A DNA stretch of 64,000 nucleotides, from contig CAVWFR010000004.1 in the NCBI GenBank assembly GCA_963754305.1, positions 62,001 through 126,000 on the forward strand, in the 5' to 3' direction. This DNA is from DATEDA01 sp963754305 (GTDB lineage: Bacteria; Pseudomonadota; Gammaproteobacteria; Burkholderiales; SG8-39). This document shows, piece after piece, positions 33,977 to 42,040 of the stretch. The position numbers and the translations under genes are program-made. Within the stretch, counting starts at the first letter, position 1, and each line of letters opens with the position of its first letter. Below the pieces are notes generated by a model. That model saw only the letters and a list, made by a program, of their open reading frames with translations, searched no databases and was not told where the DNA came from.

Positions 33977-34927
33977 ATGGCCTACGAAAACCTGGTGGTG
34001 TTCACGGGGAACGCGAACCCGCTCCTCGCGCACAACGTCGTCAAGCGCCTGAACATCCCGATCGGCCACGCCGTATGCGGGAAGTTCTCCGACGGCGAGG
34101 TGATGGTCGAGATCCTCGAGAACGTCCGCGGTAAGGACGTGTTCGTGCTGCAGTCGACCTGCACGCCCACCAACGACAACCTGATGGAGCTGCTGATCAT
34201 GGTCGACGCGCTCCGGCGCGCCTCGGCCGGACGGATCACCGCGGCGATGCCCTACTACGGCTACGCGCGCCAGGATCGCCGGCCCAGCTCGGCGCGCGTC
34301 GCGATCAGCGCCAAGGTCGTGGCGAACATGCTCGCCGCGGTGGGGGTCGACCGGGTGCTCACGATGGATCTGCATGCCGATCAGATCCAGGGGTTTTTCG
34401 ACGTGCCGGTCGACAATATCTACGCCGCGCCGGTGCTGCTCGGCGACGTTTGGAAGCACAACTACGAGAACGTGATCGTGGTCTCGCCGGACGTCGGCGG
34501 GGTGGTGCGGGCACGGGCGCTAGCGAAGCGACTGGAGTCGGACCTCGCGATCATCGACAAGCGGCGGCCGCGGCCGAACGTATCGGAGGTGATGAACATC
34601 ATCGGCGAGGTCGAAGGCCGCGCGTGCGTCATCATGGACGACATCGTCGACACGGCGAACACGCTGTGCCGGGCTGCCGATGCGCTGAAGGAGCAGGGCG
34701 CCACGCGCGTCCTCGCCTACTGCACGCACGCTGTGCTGTCGGGCAGCGCCGCGCAGCGCATCGCGGACTCCTCGCTCGACGAGGTGGTGGTTACCGACAC
34801 GGTCCCACTCCGCGCCGACGCGCAAGCGTGCCGGAAGATCCGGGTGCTATCGGTGGCGGGCCTGCTGGCAGAGACGATATTGCGGATCTCGAACGAGGAT
34901 TCGGTTTCATCGCTGTTTATGGAGTAG
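33977..34927 (+). CDS. prs: ribose-phosphate pyrophosphokinase
   Basis: A 316-residue enzyme making PRPP from ribose-5-phosphate and ATP. It has FSDGEVMVEILENVRGKDVF, YYGYARQDRRPSSA, MDLHADQIQGFFDVPVDNIY and the PRPP loop VIMDDIVDTANTLC. Length is exactly the family norm. It follows the tRNA-Gln terminator and precedes rplY. Confidence 0.97.
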   Translation: MAYENLVVFTGNANPLLAHNVVKRLNIPIGHAVCGKFSDGEVMVEILENVRGKDVFVLQSTCTPTNDNLMELLIMVDALRRASAGRITAAMPYYGYARQDRRPSSARVAISAKVVANMLAAVGVDRVLTMDLHADQIQGFFDVPVDNIYAAPVLLGDVWKHNYENVIVVSPDVGGVVRARALAKRLESDLAIIDKRRPRPNVSEVMNIIGEVEGRACVIMDDIVDTANTLCRAADALKEQGATRVLAYCTHAVLSGSAAQRIADSSLDEVVVTDTVPLRADAQACRKIRVLSVAGLLAETILRISNEDSVSSLFME

Positions 34928-35058
34928 ACGGGGGACACGGAAGGGGCGCGCCCGTTGCAGATTCTCGGCGCAGAAGGCAGTACGGAGAAGCAGACGCTTC
35001 ACGATTTTTCAACGGGCAGTGCCTGGTCGCGAGCCTGCCCATAACACTGGAGTGCATC

Positions 35059-35796
35059 ATGCAGATCGAAATCAGCGCGAAGAAGCGCGCCGGGCAGGGA
35101 ACGGGTGCGAGCCGCCGCCTGCGCCATGCCGGGCGGGTTCCCGGCATCCTCTACGGCGGCGCCGAGCCGCCGCTGCCGATCGAGTTCGACCACAACGAGC
35201 TCTTCCTCAAAGCGCGGCGCGAGGCGTTCCACGCCTCGATCATCATGCTCGACCTCGACGGCGTAAAGCAGCAGGTGCTGCTGCGCGCGATCAACATGCA
35301 CCCGTTCAAGGCGCAGGTGCATCACATCGATCTCCAGCGCGTGCTCGCCGACCAGAAGATCCGCATGAAGGTCCCGCTGCACTTCATGAATGCGGCGGTC
35401 TCGCCGGCGGTCAAGGACGCGGGTGCGGTCATCAACCACGTGATGAACGAGATCGACGTCATCTGTCTGCCGGCCGACCTGCCCGGCTTCATCGAGGTCG
35501 ACCTCGCGCACATCACCGTCACCCAATCGATCCACGTCAAGGATCTCCCGTTCCCGAACGGTGTCGCGCCGATCCTGCATCGGGGCGAGAACCCGGTGGT
35601 CGCGTCCGCGTCGCTGCCGAAGGCGGGCCCGAGCGAGGAAGAAGAGGCTGCCGCAACCGCCGAAGTCGTGCCGGCGTCGCAGGTGCCGGCGGCGAAGCAG
35701 CAGCCGGACGCGCCCGACGCCGCCGCGGCCGGGAAGCCCGAGAAGGGCGGGAAGCCCGACAAGCCGGCCAAGGTGGAGAAGAGCGACAAGAAGTAG
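35059..35796 (+). CDS. rplY: 50S ribosomal protein L25/general stress protein Ctc
   Basis: A 245-residue L25 of the long Ctc type. The N-terminal 5S-rRNA-binding domain starts MQIEISAKKRAGQGTGASRR and includes GRVPGILYG. The second beta domain follows, with FMNAAVSPAVKDAGAVINHV and DLAHITVTQSIHVKDL. The C-terminal ~50 residues are a Glu/Ala then Lys/Pro-rich tail. An ATG with TGGAG upstream fixes the start. Confidence 0.94.
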   Translation: MQIEISAKKRAGQGTGASRRLRHAGRVPGILYGGAEPPLPIEFDHNELFLKARREAFHASIIMLDLDGVKQQVLLRAINMHPFKAQVHHIDLQRVLADQKIRMKVPLHFMNAAVSPAVKDAGAVINHVMNEIDVICLPADLPGFIEVDLAHITVTQSIHVKDLPFPNGVAPILHRGENPVVASASLPKAGPSEEEEAAATAEVVPASQVPAAKQQPDAPDAAAAGKPEKGGKPDKPAKVEKSDKK

Positions 35797-35816
35797 GCCA
35801 AGGTTCGACAACCCGC

Positions 35817-35846
35817 AGCGCGGCGGACCACCGCCGCGCTTTTTTT
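35817..35846 (+). terminator. Rho-independent terminator touching the pth start
   Basis: A perfect ten-base stem AGCGCGGCGG/CCGCCGCGCT with loop ACCA, then seven Ts counting the last stem base. One C separates it from the pth ATG at 35848. Confidence 0.9.
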
Positions 35847-35847
35847 C

Positions 35848-36456
35848 ATGGCCATCAAGCTCATCGCCGGCCTCGGCAATCCCGGACGCAAGCACGAGCG
35901 GGACCGCCACAACGCCGGGTTCTGGTTTGCCGAGCGGCTCGCCGGGCGCGAGCGCGCGAGCTTTCGCGCGGAGCCGCGCTATCACGCGCATACCGCCCGC
36001 CTGCCCGCGGATATCTGGCTCGTCATGCCGCAGACCTACATGAATCTCTCCGGCCGGACGGTCGGCGCGATCACGCGGTTCTACAAGATCCCGCCCGACG
36101 AAGTGCTCGTCGCGCACGACGAGCTCGACTTCCCGCCGGGCACCGTGAAGCTCAAGCTCGGGGGCGGCGTCGCCGGCCACAATGGCCTCAAGGACATCGC
36201 CGCGCAGCTCGGGACGCAAGGGTTCTGGCGCCTGCGGATCGGCATCGGTCACCCGGGCGACAAGGACCTCGTCGCCGATTACGTACTCAACTCCCCCTCG
36301 CCCGCCGATCGCGCGCTGATCGAAGAATCCATCCAACGGAGCCTCGAGGTCGCGCCGCTGATCCTCGCCGGCGATCTCCAGGCCGCAACCATGAAACTGC
36401 ACACGAAGAAGGCGCCGCCGGCGCCGGAACAATCCGCTGCGGGAGACAAGCCGTGA
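35848..36456 (+). CDS. pth: peptidyl-tRNA hydrolase
   Basis: A 202-residue enzyme that recycles peptidyl-tRNA. It has KLIAGLGNPGRKHERDRHNAGFW split across the start (catalytic His in HNAGFW), MPQTYMNLSG, VAHDELDFPPG and GGGVAGHNGLKDI. The family start MAIKLIAGLGNPG fits only this ATG, yet no Shine-Dalgarno can fit because the terminator T-tract ends two bases before it. A Lys/Pro-rich C-terminal tail extends past the family end. It overlaps ychF as GTGA. Confidence 0.95.
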   Translation: MAIKLIAGLGNPGRKHERDRHNAGFWFAERLAGRERASFRAEPRYHAHTARLPADIWLVMPQTYMNLSGRTVGAITRFYKIPPDEVLVAHDELDFPPGTVKLKLGGGVAGHNGLKDIAAQLGTQGFWRLRIGIGHPGDKDLVADYVLNSPSPADRALIEESIQRSLEVAPLILAGDLQAATMKLHTKKAPPAPEQSAAGDKP

Positions 36457-37547
36457 GCCTTCGGTGCGGCATCGTCGGCCTGCCGAACGTCGGCAAGTCC
36501 ACGCTCTTCAACGCGCTCACCAAAGCAGGGATCGCGGCGGAGAACTATCCCTTCTGCACCATCGAGCCGAATGTCGGCATCGTCGAGGTGCCCGACCCGC
36601 GCCTCGGGCGGATCGCGGCGATCGCCAGGCCGCAGAAAGTGGTCGCGGCGACGGTCGAGTTCGTCGACATCGCCGGGCTCGTCGCGGGCGCCTCGAAGGG
36701 CGAGGGTCTCGGCAATCAGTTCCTCGCCAACATCCGCGAGACCGATGCGATCGCCCACGTCGTGCGCTGCTTCGAGGACGACAACGTCGTGCATGTCGCG
36801 GGCAAGATCGACCCGCGATCGGACATCGAGACGATCAACACCGAGCTCGCCCTCGCCGATCTCGCGACCGTCGAGCGGCAGTTTGCACGCTACGCGAAGG
36901 TCGCGCGCTCCGGCGGCGACAAGGATGCACAGCGTCTCGTCGCAGTGCTCGAGAAAGTCCAGCCGGTCCTGAACGAAGCAAAGCCCGCGCGCACGGTGGA
37001 GCTCTCGAAAGAGGAGCTCGCGGTGATCCGGCCGCTCTTCCTGCTGACGATGAAGCCGACGCTGTACGTCGCGAACGTCGCCGAGAAGGGATTCACGGAC
37101 AACCCGCTGCTCGAGCGGATCCGGGAGCTGGCGACGCGGGAGGGGGCGCCGGTGGTCGCGATCTGCGCGGCGCTCGAGGCGGAGATGGCCGACATGAGCG
37201 ACGAGGACAAGCGGGTGTTCCTCGCCGATATCGGCCTCGAAGAGCCCGGCCTGAACCGGCTGATCCGCGCCGGCTTCCAGACCCTCGGCCTGCAGACCTA
37301 CTTCACCGCGGGACCCAAGGAGGTTCGCGCCTGGACCGTCCAGGTCGGCGCAACCGCGCTGCAGGCCGCCGGCGTCATCCACACCGACTTCGAGCGCGGC
37401 TTCATCCGCGCCGAAGTGATCGCCTACGATGACTACCTCGCCTGCACGGGCGAGACCGGGGCGAAAGACGCCGGAAAGATGCGGCTCGAGGGCAAGGAGT
37501 ACGTCGTGCGCGACGGCGACGTCATCTACTTCAGGTTCAACGTCTGA
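36453..37547 (+). CDS. ychF: redox-regulated ATPase YchF
   Basis: A 364-residue Obg-family P-loop protein that prefers ATP and binds ribosomes. It has CGIVGLPNVGKSTLFNAL, the G3-like DIAGLVAGASKGEGLGNQFL, and the C-terminal TGS domain ending DGDVIYFRFNV. GTG start overlapping the pth stop gives translational coupling, the standard order. Confidence 0.96.
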   Translation: MSLRCGIVGLPNVGKSTLFNALTKAGIAAENYPFCTIEPNVGIVEVPDPRLGRIAAIARPQKVVAATVEFVDIAGLVAGASKGEGLGNQFLANIRETDAIAHVVRCFEDDNVVHVAGKIDPRSDIETINTELALADLATVERQFARYAKVARSGGDKDAQRLVAVLEKVQPVLNEAKPARTVELSKEELAVIRPLFLLTMKPTLYVANVAEKGFTDNPLLERIRELATREGAPVVAICAALEAEMADMSDEDKRVFLADIGLEEPGLNRLIRAGFQTLGLQTYFTAGPKEVRAWTVQVGATALQAAGVIHTDFERGFIRAEVIAYDDYLACTGETGAKDAGKMRLEGKEYVVRDGDVIYFRFNV

Positions 37548-37577
37548 ACGCCCGAGCCCCGAGCCGACCGCGCGCGC

Positions 37578-37615
37578 TTGAAAACCGTTTTGCGCGGTGA
37601 TATATAACGTATATC
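37578..37615 (+). promoter_or_regulatory. promoter with overlapping palindromic operator
   Basis: TTGAAA (37578–37583), 17 bases, TATATA (37601–37606). A palindrome GATATA-N5-TATATC at 37599–37615 covers the -10 box. It lies 32 bases before a ribbon-helix-helix gene, suggesting autoregulation. Confidence 0.6.
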
Positions 37616-37646
37616 GACTGAGGCGCAACCCGAGCGGAGCCCGATC

Positions 37647-37952
37647 ATGGCCGTCCTTCAGCTGACCCAGGTCTATCTCGAACCGCGCCAGAAGGCCGCG
37701 CTGCAGAAGCGCGCCAAGGCGAAGGGGACGAAGGTCGCCGAGGAGATCCGCAAGGCGATCGACGCCTATCTCGCGGGCGTCACCGCGGAGGAACTCGAGC
37801 TGCTCGATGCGGCTACCCGGGCGGCCAAGCTGCAGCTCGACGAGATGGCGGCCGAGCTCGAGGGCATCAACCGCCGCGTCGACGCGACGCTCGCCGAGAT
37901 GGATCGCGTCCGGGCGGCGTCCCCCGTCGCGCCGTACGCGGTGAAGCGTTGA
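37647..37952 (+). CDS. ribbon-helix-helix DNA-binding protein, antitoxin-like
   Basis: A 101-residue protein. Residues 6–42 fit a CopG/Arc-type ribbon-helix-helix: strand QLTQVYLEP, then helices RQKAALQKRAKAKG and KVAEEIRKAIDAYLAG. The rest is a long amphipathic helix (AATRAAKLQLDEMAAELEGI), probably a coiled coil for oligomerisation or partner binding. It overlaps the next small gene by four bases. Such proteins are often antitoxins, but no toxin family is recognisable next to it. Confidence 0.65.
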   Translation: MAVLQLTQVYLEPRQKAALQKRAKAKGTKVAEEIRKAIDAYLAGVTAEELELLDAATRAAKLQLDEMAAELEGINRRVDATLAEMDRVRAASPVAPYAVKR

Positions 37953-38140
37953 GCGCGATCACCGAGCTGCTCGACCGGCTGTCCGGTATCGCGGTCGTGC
38001 GCGAGCGGCTGGGGGACACCGCGAAGCGCGTCGATCACGTGGCCGAGCACCTCCTCGACCACGAGCGCCGCATCACCCGCCTCGAAACGCTTGCTCCACC
38101 GGACCCGCCGCGCGGGCCGAGGCAGCTCGCACGGAAATAG
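37949..38140 (+). CDS. small hypothetical protein, coiled-coil
   Basis: A 63-residue protein starting with TTG that overlaps the preceding stop (TTGA). It contains a heptad-like helix (RVDHVAEHLLDHERRITRLE) and a Pro/Arg-rich end. Not recognised. Overlap and spacing imply cotranscription with the ribbon-helix-helix gene; it stops six bases before the next gene. Confidence 0.5.
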   Translation: MSAITELLDRLSGIAVVRERLGDTAKRVDHVAEHLLDHERRITRLETLAPPDPPRGPRQLARK

Positions 38141-38146
38141 CCGGGG

Positions 38147-39031
38147 ATGCCCGAGCTTCCCGATGTAGCCGTCTACATCGAGGCGCTCGAACGACGAGCG
38201 CTCGGACTCCCGCTCGTCCGGGTCCGCCTGCTCTCGCCGTTTCTCCTTCGCACCGCGATACCGCCGATCTCGGCGGCCGAGGGCAAGCGCGTCCGCGAGC
38301 TGCGGCGGATCGGCAAGCGCATCGTGTTCGCCCTCGAGGACGAGCTCTTCCTGGTGCTCCATCTCATGATCGCAGGCCGGCTGCGCTGGCTCGCGCCCGG
38401 CGCCAAGCCGCCGGGCAGGATCACGCTCGCGCTGCTCGATTTCCCCGCCGGATCGCTCGCATTCACCGAGGCCGGAACCAAACGCCGCGCCTCGCTGCAT
38501 CTCGTGCAAGGGGAAGCCGCCGTGAAGGCGTTCGACGCCGGCGGGCTGGACGTGCCGGCCGCGGATCTCGCCGCGTTCGCGGAGCGGTTGAGGCGCGAGA
38601 ACCATACGCTCAAGCGCGCGCTGACCGATCCCCGACTCTTCAGCGGCATCGGCAACGCCTACTCCGACGAGATCCTGCATCGCGCACAGCTCTCCCCGGT
38701 CGCGCTGACCTCGTCGCTGACGCAGCAAGAGATCGCGGGACTCTTCGAGGCGACGCGCGCGACGCTCGGGGACTGGACCGAGAAGCTGCGCCGCGACGCG
38801 GGTGCGGGTTTCCCCGAGAAGGTCACCGCATTTCGCGACGGCATGGCGGTGCATGGACGCTTCGGCAAGCCCTGCCCGGTGTGCGGGGCACCGGTGCAGC
38901 GGATCCGCTATGCGGAAAACGAGACGAACTACTGCGCGCGCTGCCAGACCGGCGGCAAGGTGCTCGCCGACCGCGCGCTCTCGAGGCTGTTGCACAAGAG
39001 CTGGCCGCGGAACATCGAGGAGCTGGAGTAG
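38147..39031 (+). CDS. second Fpg/Nei-family DNA glycosylase
   Basis: A 294-residue homologue of MutM. The N-terminus after Met is PELPDVAVYIEALERRALG, with catalytic Pro2 and Glu3. It also has LFLVLHLMIAGRLRWL, FSGIGNAYSDEILHRAQLSP and the zinc finger CPVCGAPVQRI…NYCARCQ. Sequence differs widely from the 29524–30336 enzyme, so it is a paralogue, perhaps with other substrate preference. It may be cotranscribed with the small ribbon-helix-helix operon. Confidence 0.9.
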   Translation: MPELPDVAVYIEALERRALGLPLVRVRLLSPFLLRTAIPPISAAEGKRVRELRRIGKRIVFALEDELFLVLHLMIAGRLRWLAPGAKPPGRITLALLDFPAGSLAFTEAGTKRRASLHLVQGEAAVKAFDAGGLDVPAADLAAFAERLRRENHTLKRALTDPRLFSGIGNAYSDEILHRAQLSPVALTSSLTQQEIAGLFEATRATLGDWTEKLRRDAGAGFPEKVTAFRDGMAVHGRFGKPCPVCGAPVQRIRYAENETNYCARCQTGGKVLADRALSRLLHKSWPRNIEELE

Positions 39032-39063
39032 CCGCGACCTTCCGCCGGCCGCGTAGCGGCACT

Positions 39064-39432
39064 TCAGAACGAAAGCGTCGCGGCGCCGGCCTTGAGACGC
39101 TCGTGGACCACGCTCGAGCCGGCGATCACCACGCCTTCGATGAGGTCGTCCTGGGTGTAGCCGCGCGCCTTGACGCACGGCGTACAGGCCCAGAGCGTCC
39201 CGCCGCGCCGCAGAAAGTCCTCGATCAGCGCCTTCAGCGGTTCGAGCGGGTTCACTTGCGTGGTGTCGGCCGCGCGCCTGCGGACGAGATCCACCGCAGC
39301 GCTGGTGAGAAAGACGCACACCTTCAGCCCGGCGGTCATGCCGCCGTTCGCGATCGTGAATCCCACCGACGACAGCTCGTGGTCGGTGCCTCTCGTCATC
39401 AGGACGACGAGTTCCTTGGCTTGATCGGCCAT
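39064..39432 (-). CDS. DsrE family protein
   Basis: A 122-residue DsrE/DsrF-like protein: KELVVLMTRGTDHELSSVGF, then KVCVFLTSAAVDLVRR, LIEDFLRRGGTLWACTPCVK, VVIAGSSVVHERL. Two Cys in ACTPC lie where sulfur-carrier family members have their active Cys. Possible role in sulfur transfer. It is divergent from the AraC regulator, which may control it. Confidence 0.82.
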   Translation of the reverse strand: MADQAKELVVLMTRGTDHELSSVGFTIANGGMTAGLKVCVFLTSAAVDLVRRRAADTTQVNPLEPLKALIEDFLRRGGTLWACTPCVKARGYTQDDLIEGVVIAGSSVVHERLKAGAATLSF

Positions 39433-39541
39433 AATCCCTCCGGATGTGGTGTTGGACCGCTGCTGGAAATCTATCGGGTCGCGAGCCGCGGGTCCTAGCC
39501 GAGCGTCCGCAACTCTTGTTCGCAACGCCGGCCCCGGGGAA

Positions 39542-40522
39542 ATGACGATGAACGCGCTGTCGGAGGTTTTGCAGGCGGTCAAGCTGACGGGCGCCGTGTT
39601 CCTCGACGCGGAGTTCCGCGCGCCCTGGTGCATCGCCGCGCAGGGCAAGATCGCAAAGCTGCTGATGCCCGGCGCCGAACACTTCATCCACTATCACTAC
39701 ATCGTCGACGGCCACTGTCGCGCGCGGGTGGAGAGCGCCGGCGAGGTGCCGCTCCAGGGCGGCGATGTCCTCGTGTGCCCGCATGGCGACCCGCACGTCA
39801 TGGGGAGCGACTTGCACCTGGCGACATTCCCGTTGGCAAGCATCCTCGCCCCGCCGAACCGTGGCGAAGTGGCGGCCGTCCGTTACGGCGGGGACGGCGA
39901 GGCGACGCGGATCATCTGCGGATTTCTCGCCTGCGACCCGCATCTCTGCAAGCCGATCCTTTCGGCGCTGCCCCGTCTCTTCAGCGTGAGCATCCGGTCT
40001 GGCCCGTCGGGCGAATGGCTGGAAAGCTCGCTAAGGCACTCGGTAGCGGAGGCGGCTTCGACCCGCGCCGGCGCCGACGTGGTTCTCGCCCGGCTCTCCG
40101 AAGTGCTCTTCGTGGAGACGCTGCGGCGCTACATCGAGAGCCTCCCACCCGGACAGACGGGCTGGCTCGCGGGCCTCCGCGACCCGCTGGTCGGGGGCGC
40201 GCTCGAACTGCTCCACCGCGAGCCGGCACATGCTTGGACGGTGGACCAACTCGCCCGCGAGACCGGTTGCTCGCGCTCCGTGCTCGCCGAACGGTTCACG
40301 CAGTATCTCGGCCAGCCGCCGATCCAGTACCTTACGAGCTGGCGGCTCGCCCTGGCCGCGAGCCGGTTGCGATCGGGTAGCGCAAGCCTCGCGCGTATCG
40401 CCGACGAGGTCGGCTACGAATCCGAAGCGGCGTTCAACCGCGCGTTCAAGCGCGAGTTCGGGTTGCCGCCCGCACGGTGGCGACGCAACGACGGCGCCGC
40501 GGCGGCGCACCCGCCCCGATGA
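39542..40522 (+). CDS. AraC family transcriptional regulator, cupin_6 sensor
   Basis: A 326-residue regulator. The N-terminal cupin half has FRAPWCIAA, HFIHYHYIVDGHC, LQGGDVLVCPHGDPHVMG and FACDPHL-like segments typical of the cupin_6 AraC group. The C-terminal two helix-turn-helix units include DQLARETGCSRSVLAERFTQ and RIADEVGYESEAAFNRAFKR. Ligand unknown. ATG 39542 or 39548 possible. It overlaps the DUF2868 gene (ATGA) and faces the DsrE gene. Confidence 0.88.
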   Translation: MTMNALSEVLQAVKLTGAVFLDAEFRAPWCIAAQGKIAKLLMPGAEHFIHYHYIVDGHCRARVESAGEVPLQGGDVLVCPHGDPHVMGSDLHLATFPLASILAPPNRGEVAAVRYGGDGEATRIICGFLACDPHLCKPILSALPRLFSVSIRSGPSGEWLESSLRHSVAEAASTRAGADVVLARLSEVLFVETLRRYIESLPPGQTGWLAGLRDPLVGGALELLHREPAHAWTVDQLARETGCSRSVLAERFTQYLGQPPIQYLTSWRLALAASRLRSGSASLARIADEVGYESEAAFNRAFKREFGLPPARWRRNDGAAAAHPPR

Positions 40523-41982
40523 CCGAAGGCGGCGCTCGCGAGGTCCTGCTCGTGCGCGCGATAGAAACCGCGGGCGATTCAGGCGCGATGTGGTCCGACG
40601 AGGACCGGGCGTGGGCGACAAGAGCGGCGCTGGAGGTCGCGGGAACCGACGCCGCGCCGGATGCCTTCGTCGCCCGGCGCGCGTCGCTCGCGCTAGAGCG
40701 GCTGCGCAGCCGCTACCCGGTGCTCGCGCGCGCACTGCACGCGGTGACCTGGCGATCGTGGATCGCGCCGGCGCTCGCGCTCGCCGCGTTCGCGCTCGGC
40801 GTCGCGGCCGATCAGCTCGGACCCTCGAAGTACGTCAACATCCTCGCGTTTCCGCTCCTCGCGTTGATCGCCTGGAACCTCGCGGTCTACGTGCTGGTAG
40901 TGCTCCGCGGCGTGTGGGGACTTGGCTCCGAGCGTGGCCGTGGGCTTGGCCCGATCGCGCGCTTGGTAGCGCGGATCGGGCGCGGCGTGACGAGCGCACC
41001 GGCGGCGAAAGATGCCGCACTATCCGCCGCGCTCGGCGCGTTCTTCGCCGGCTGGGCACGGGCGGCGGCGCCGCTGACCGCGGCGCGCGTCGGGCGGTGC
41101 CTGCACATGGCCGCGCTTGCGCTGGCCCTCGGCGCGATCGCCGGCATGTACGTCCGCGGTCTGGTGCTCGAGTACCGCGCCGGTTGGGAGAGCACGTTCG
41201 TGGGCGCGCAGACGGCGCATGAGCTGCTCGCGTTCGTGCTCGGCCCCGCGTCAGCGCTGACCGGGATCCCGATCGCCGACGTGCCGCGGCTCGAGGGGCT
41301 TCGCCTCGGCGCCGGCGGCACCGGCGAGAACGCGGCGCCGTGGATCCACCTCTACGCCGCGACGGTCGCCCTCTTCGTGCTCGCGCCCCGACTGCTGCTC
41401 GCGCTCGGCACCTGGTTCTCCGAGCGCCGCCTCGCCGCGCGATTCCCGCTCGCGCTCGACGAGCCCTATTTCGCCCGGCTCACGCGGCAGGTCGGCCGCG
41501 AAGCGGCGCGGGTCCGGATCGTCCCGTACAGCTACCAGCTCCCGCCGCAGGCGGTGCTGGGGCTCCAGGCGATCGCGACGCGCTTGCTCGGACCCAATGT
41601 CGAGATGAGCGTGGCGGCGAACGTCGCCTGGGGCGGCGAAGACACGGTACCGGGCGACCTCGTTCCCGCCGGACCGCTGGCGCTCGTCGCCGTGATCTTC
41701 CCGCTCGCCGCCACACCCGAGCCCGAGAACCACGGCGTGTTCATCGAGGCGATCACCGCGCAAGCGGCCCCCAGCACGCCGCTCGTGGCGATCCTCGACG
41801 AAGCGGGCTTCCGGAAGCGCTTCGCGCAGCAGCCGGCGCGGCTCGAAGAGCGCCGCGCGGCGTGGCGCGACCTTCTCGCGACTCGCCGGCTCGAGCCCAT
41901 CTTCGTCGATCTCGAGGCGCCGGATGTCGCCGCCGCCGCGGCTGCCGTGGAGCGCAGCCTGCGGATGGAGGGGGCGCCGTGA
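40519..41982 (+). CDS. DUF2868 membrane protein
   Basis: A 487-residue membrane protein of the DUF2868 family. Membrane segments are near WIAPALALAAFALGVAA, NILAFPLLALIAWNLAVYVL, HMAALALALGAIAGMYVRG and LFVLAPRLLLALGTW. It has the family phrases GPSKYVNILAFPLLALIAWN and RGLVLEYRAGWESTFV. The C-terminal half is soluble. It is paired with the DUF3482 GTPase downstream, a known conserved pair of unknown function. Confidence 0.82.
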   Translation: MTEGGAREVLLVRAIETAGDSGAMWSDEDRAWATRAALEVAGTDAAPDAFVARRASLALERLRSRYPVLARALHAVTWRSWIAPALALAAFALGVAADQLGPSKYVNILAFPLLALIAWNLAVYVLVVLRGVWGLGSERGRGLGPIARLVARIGRGVTSAPAAKDAALSAALGAFFAGWARAAAPLTAARVGRCLHMAALALALGAIAGMYVRGLVLEYRAGWESTFVGAQTAHELLAFVLGPASALTGIPIADVPRLEGLRLGAGGTGENAAPWIHLYAATVALFVLAPRLLLALGTWFSERRLAARFPLALDEPYFARLTRQVGREAARVRIVPYSYQLPPQAVLGLQAIATRLLGPNVEMSVAANVAWGGEDTVPGDLVPAGPLALVAVIFPLAATPEPENHGVFIEAITAQAAPSTPLVAILDEAGFRKRFAQQPARLEERRAAWRDLLATRRLEPIFVDLEAPDVAAAAAAVERSLRMEGAP

Positions 41983-42040
41983 ACCCGCCGGGCCGTCCCA
42001 AGGGCGAACCCCTGAGCGCTGGCGGCGCGACGGTAGCCCA

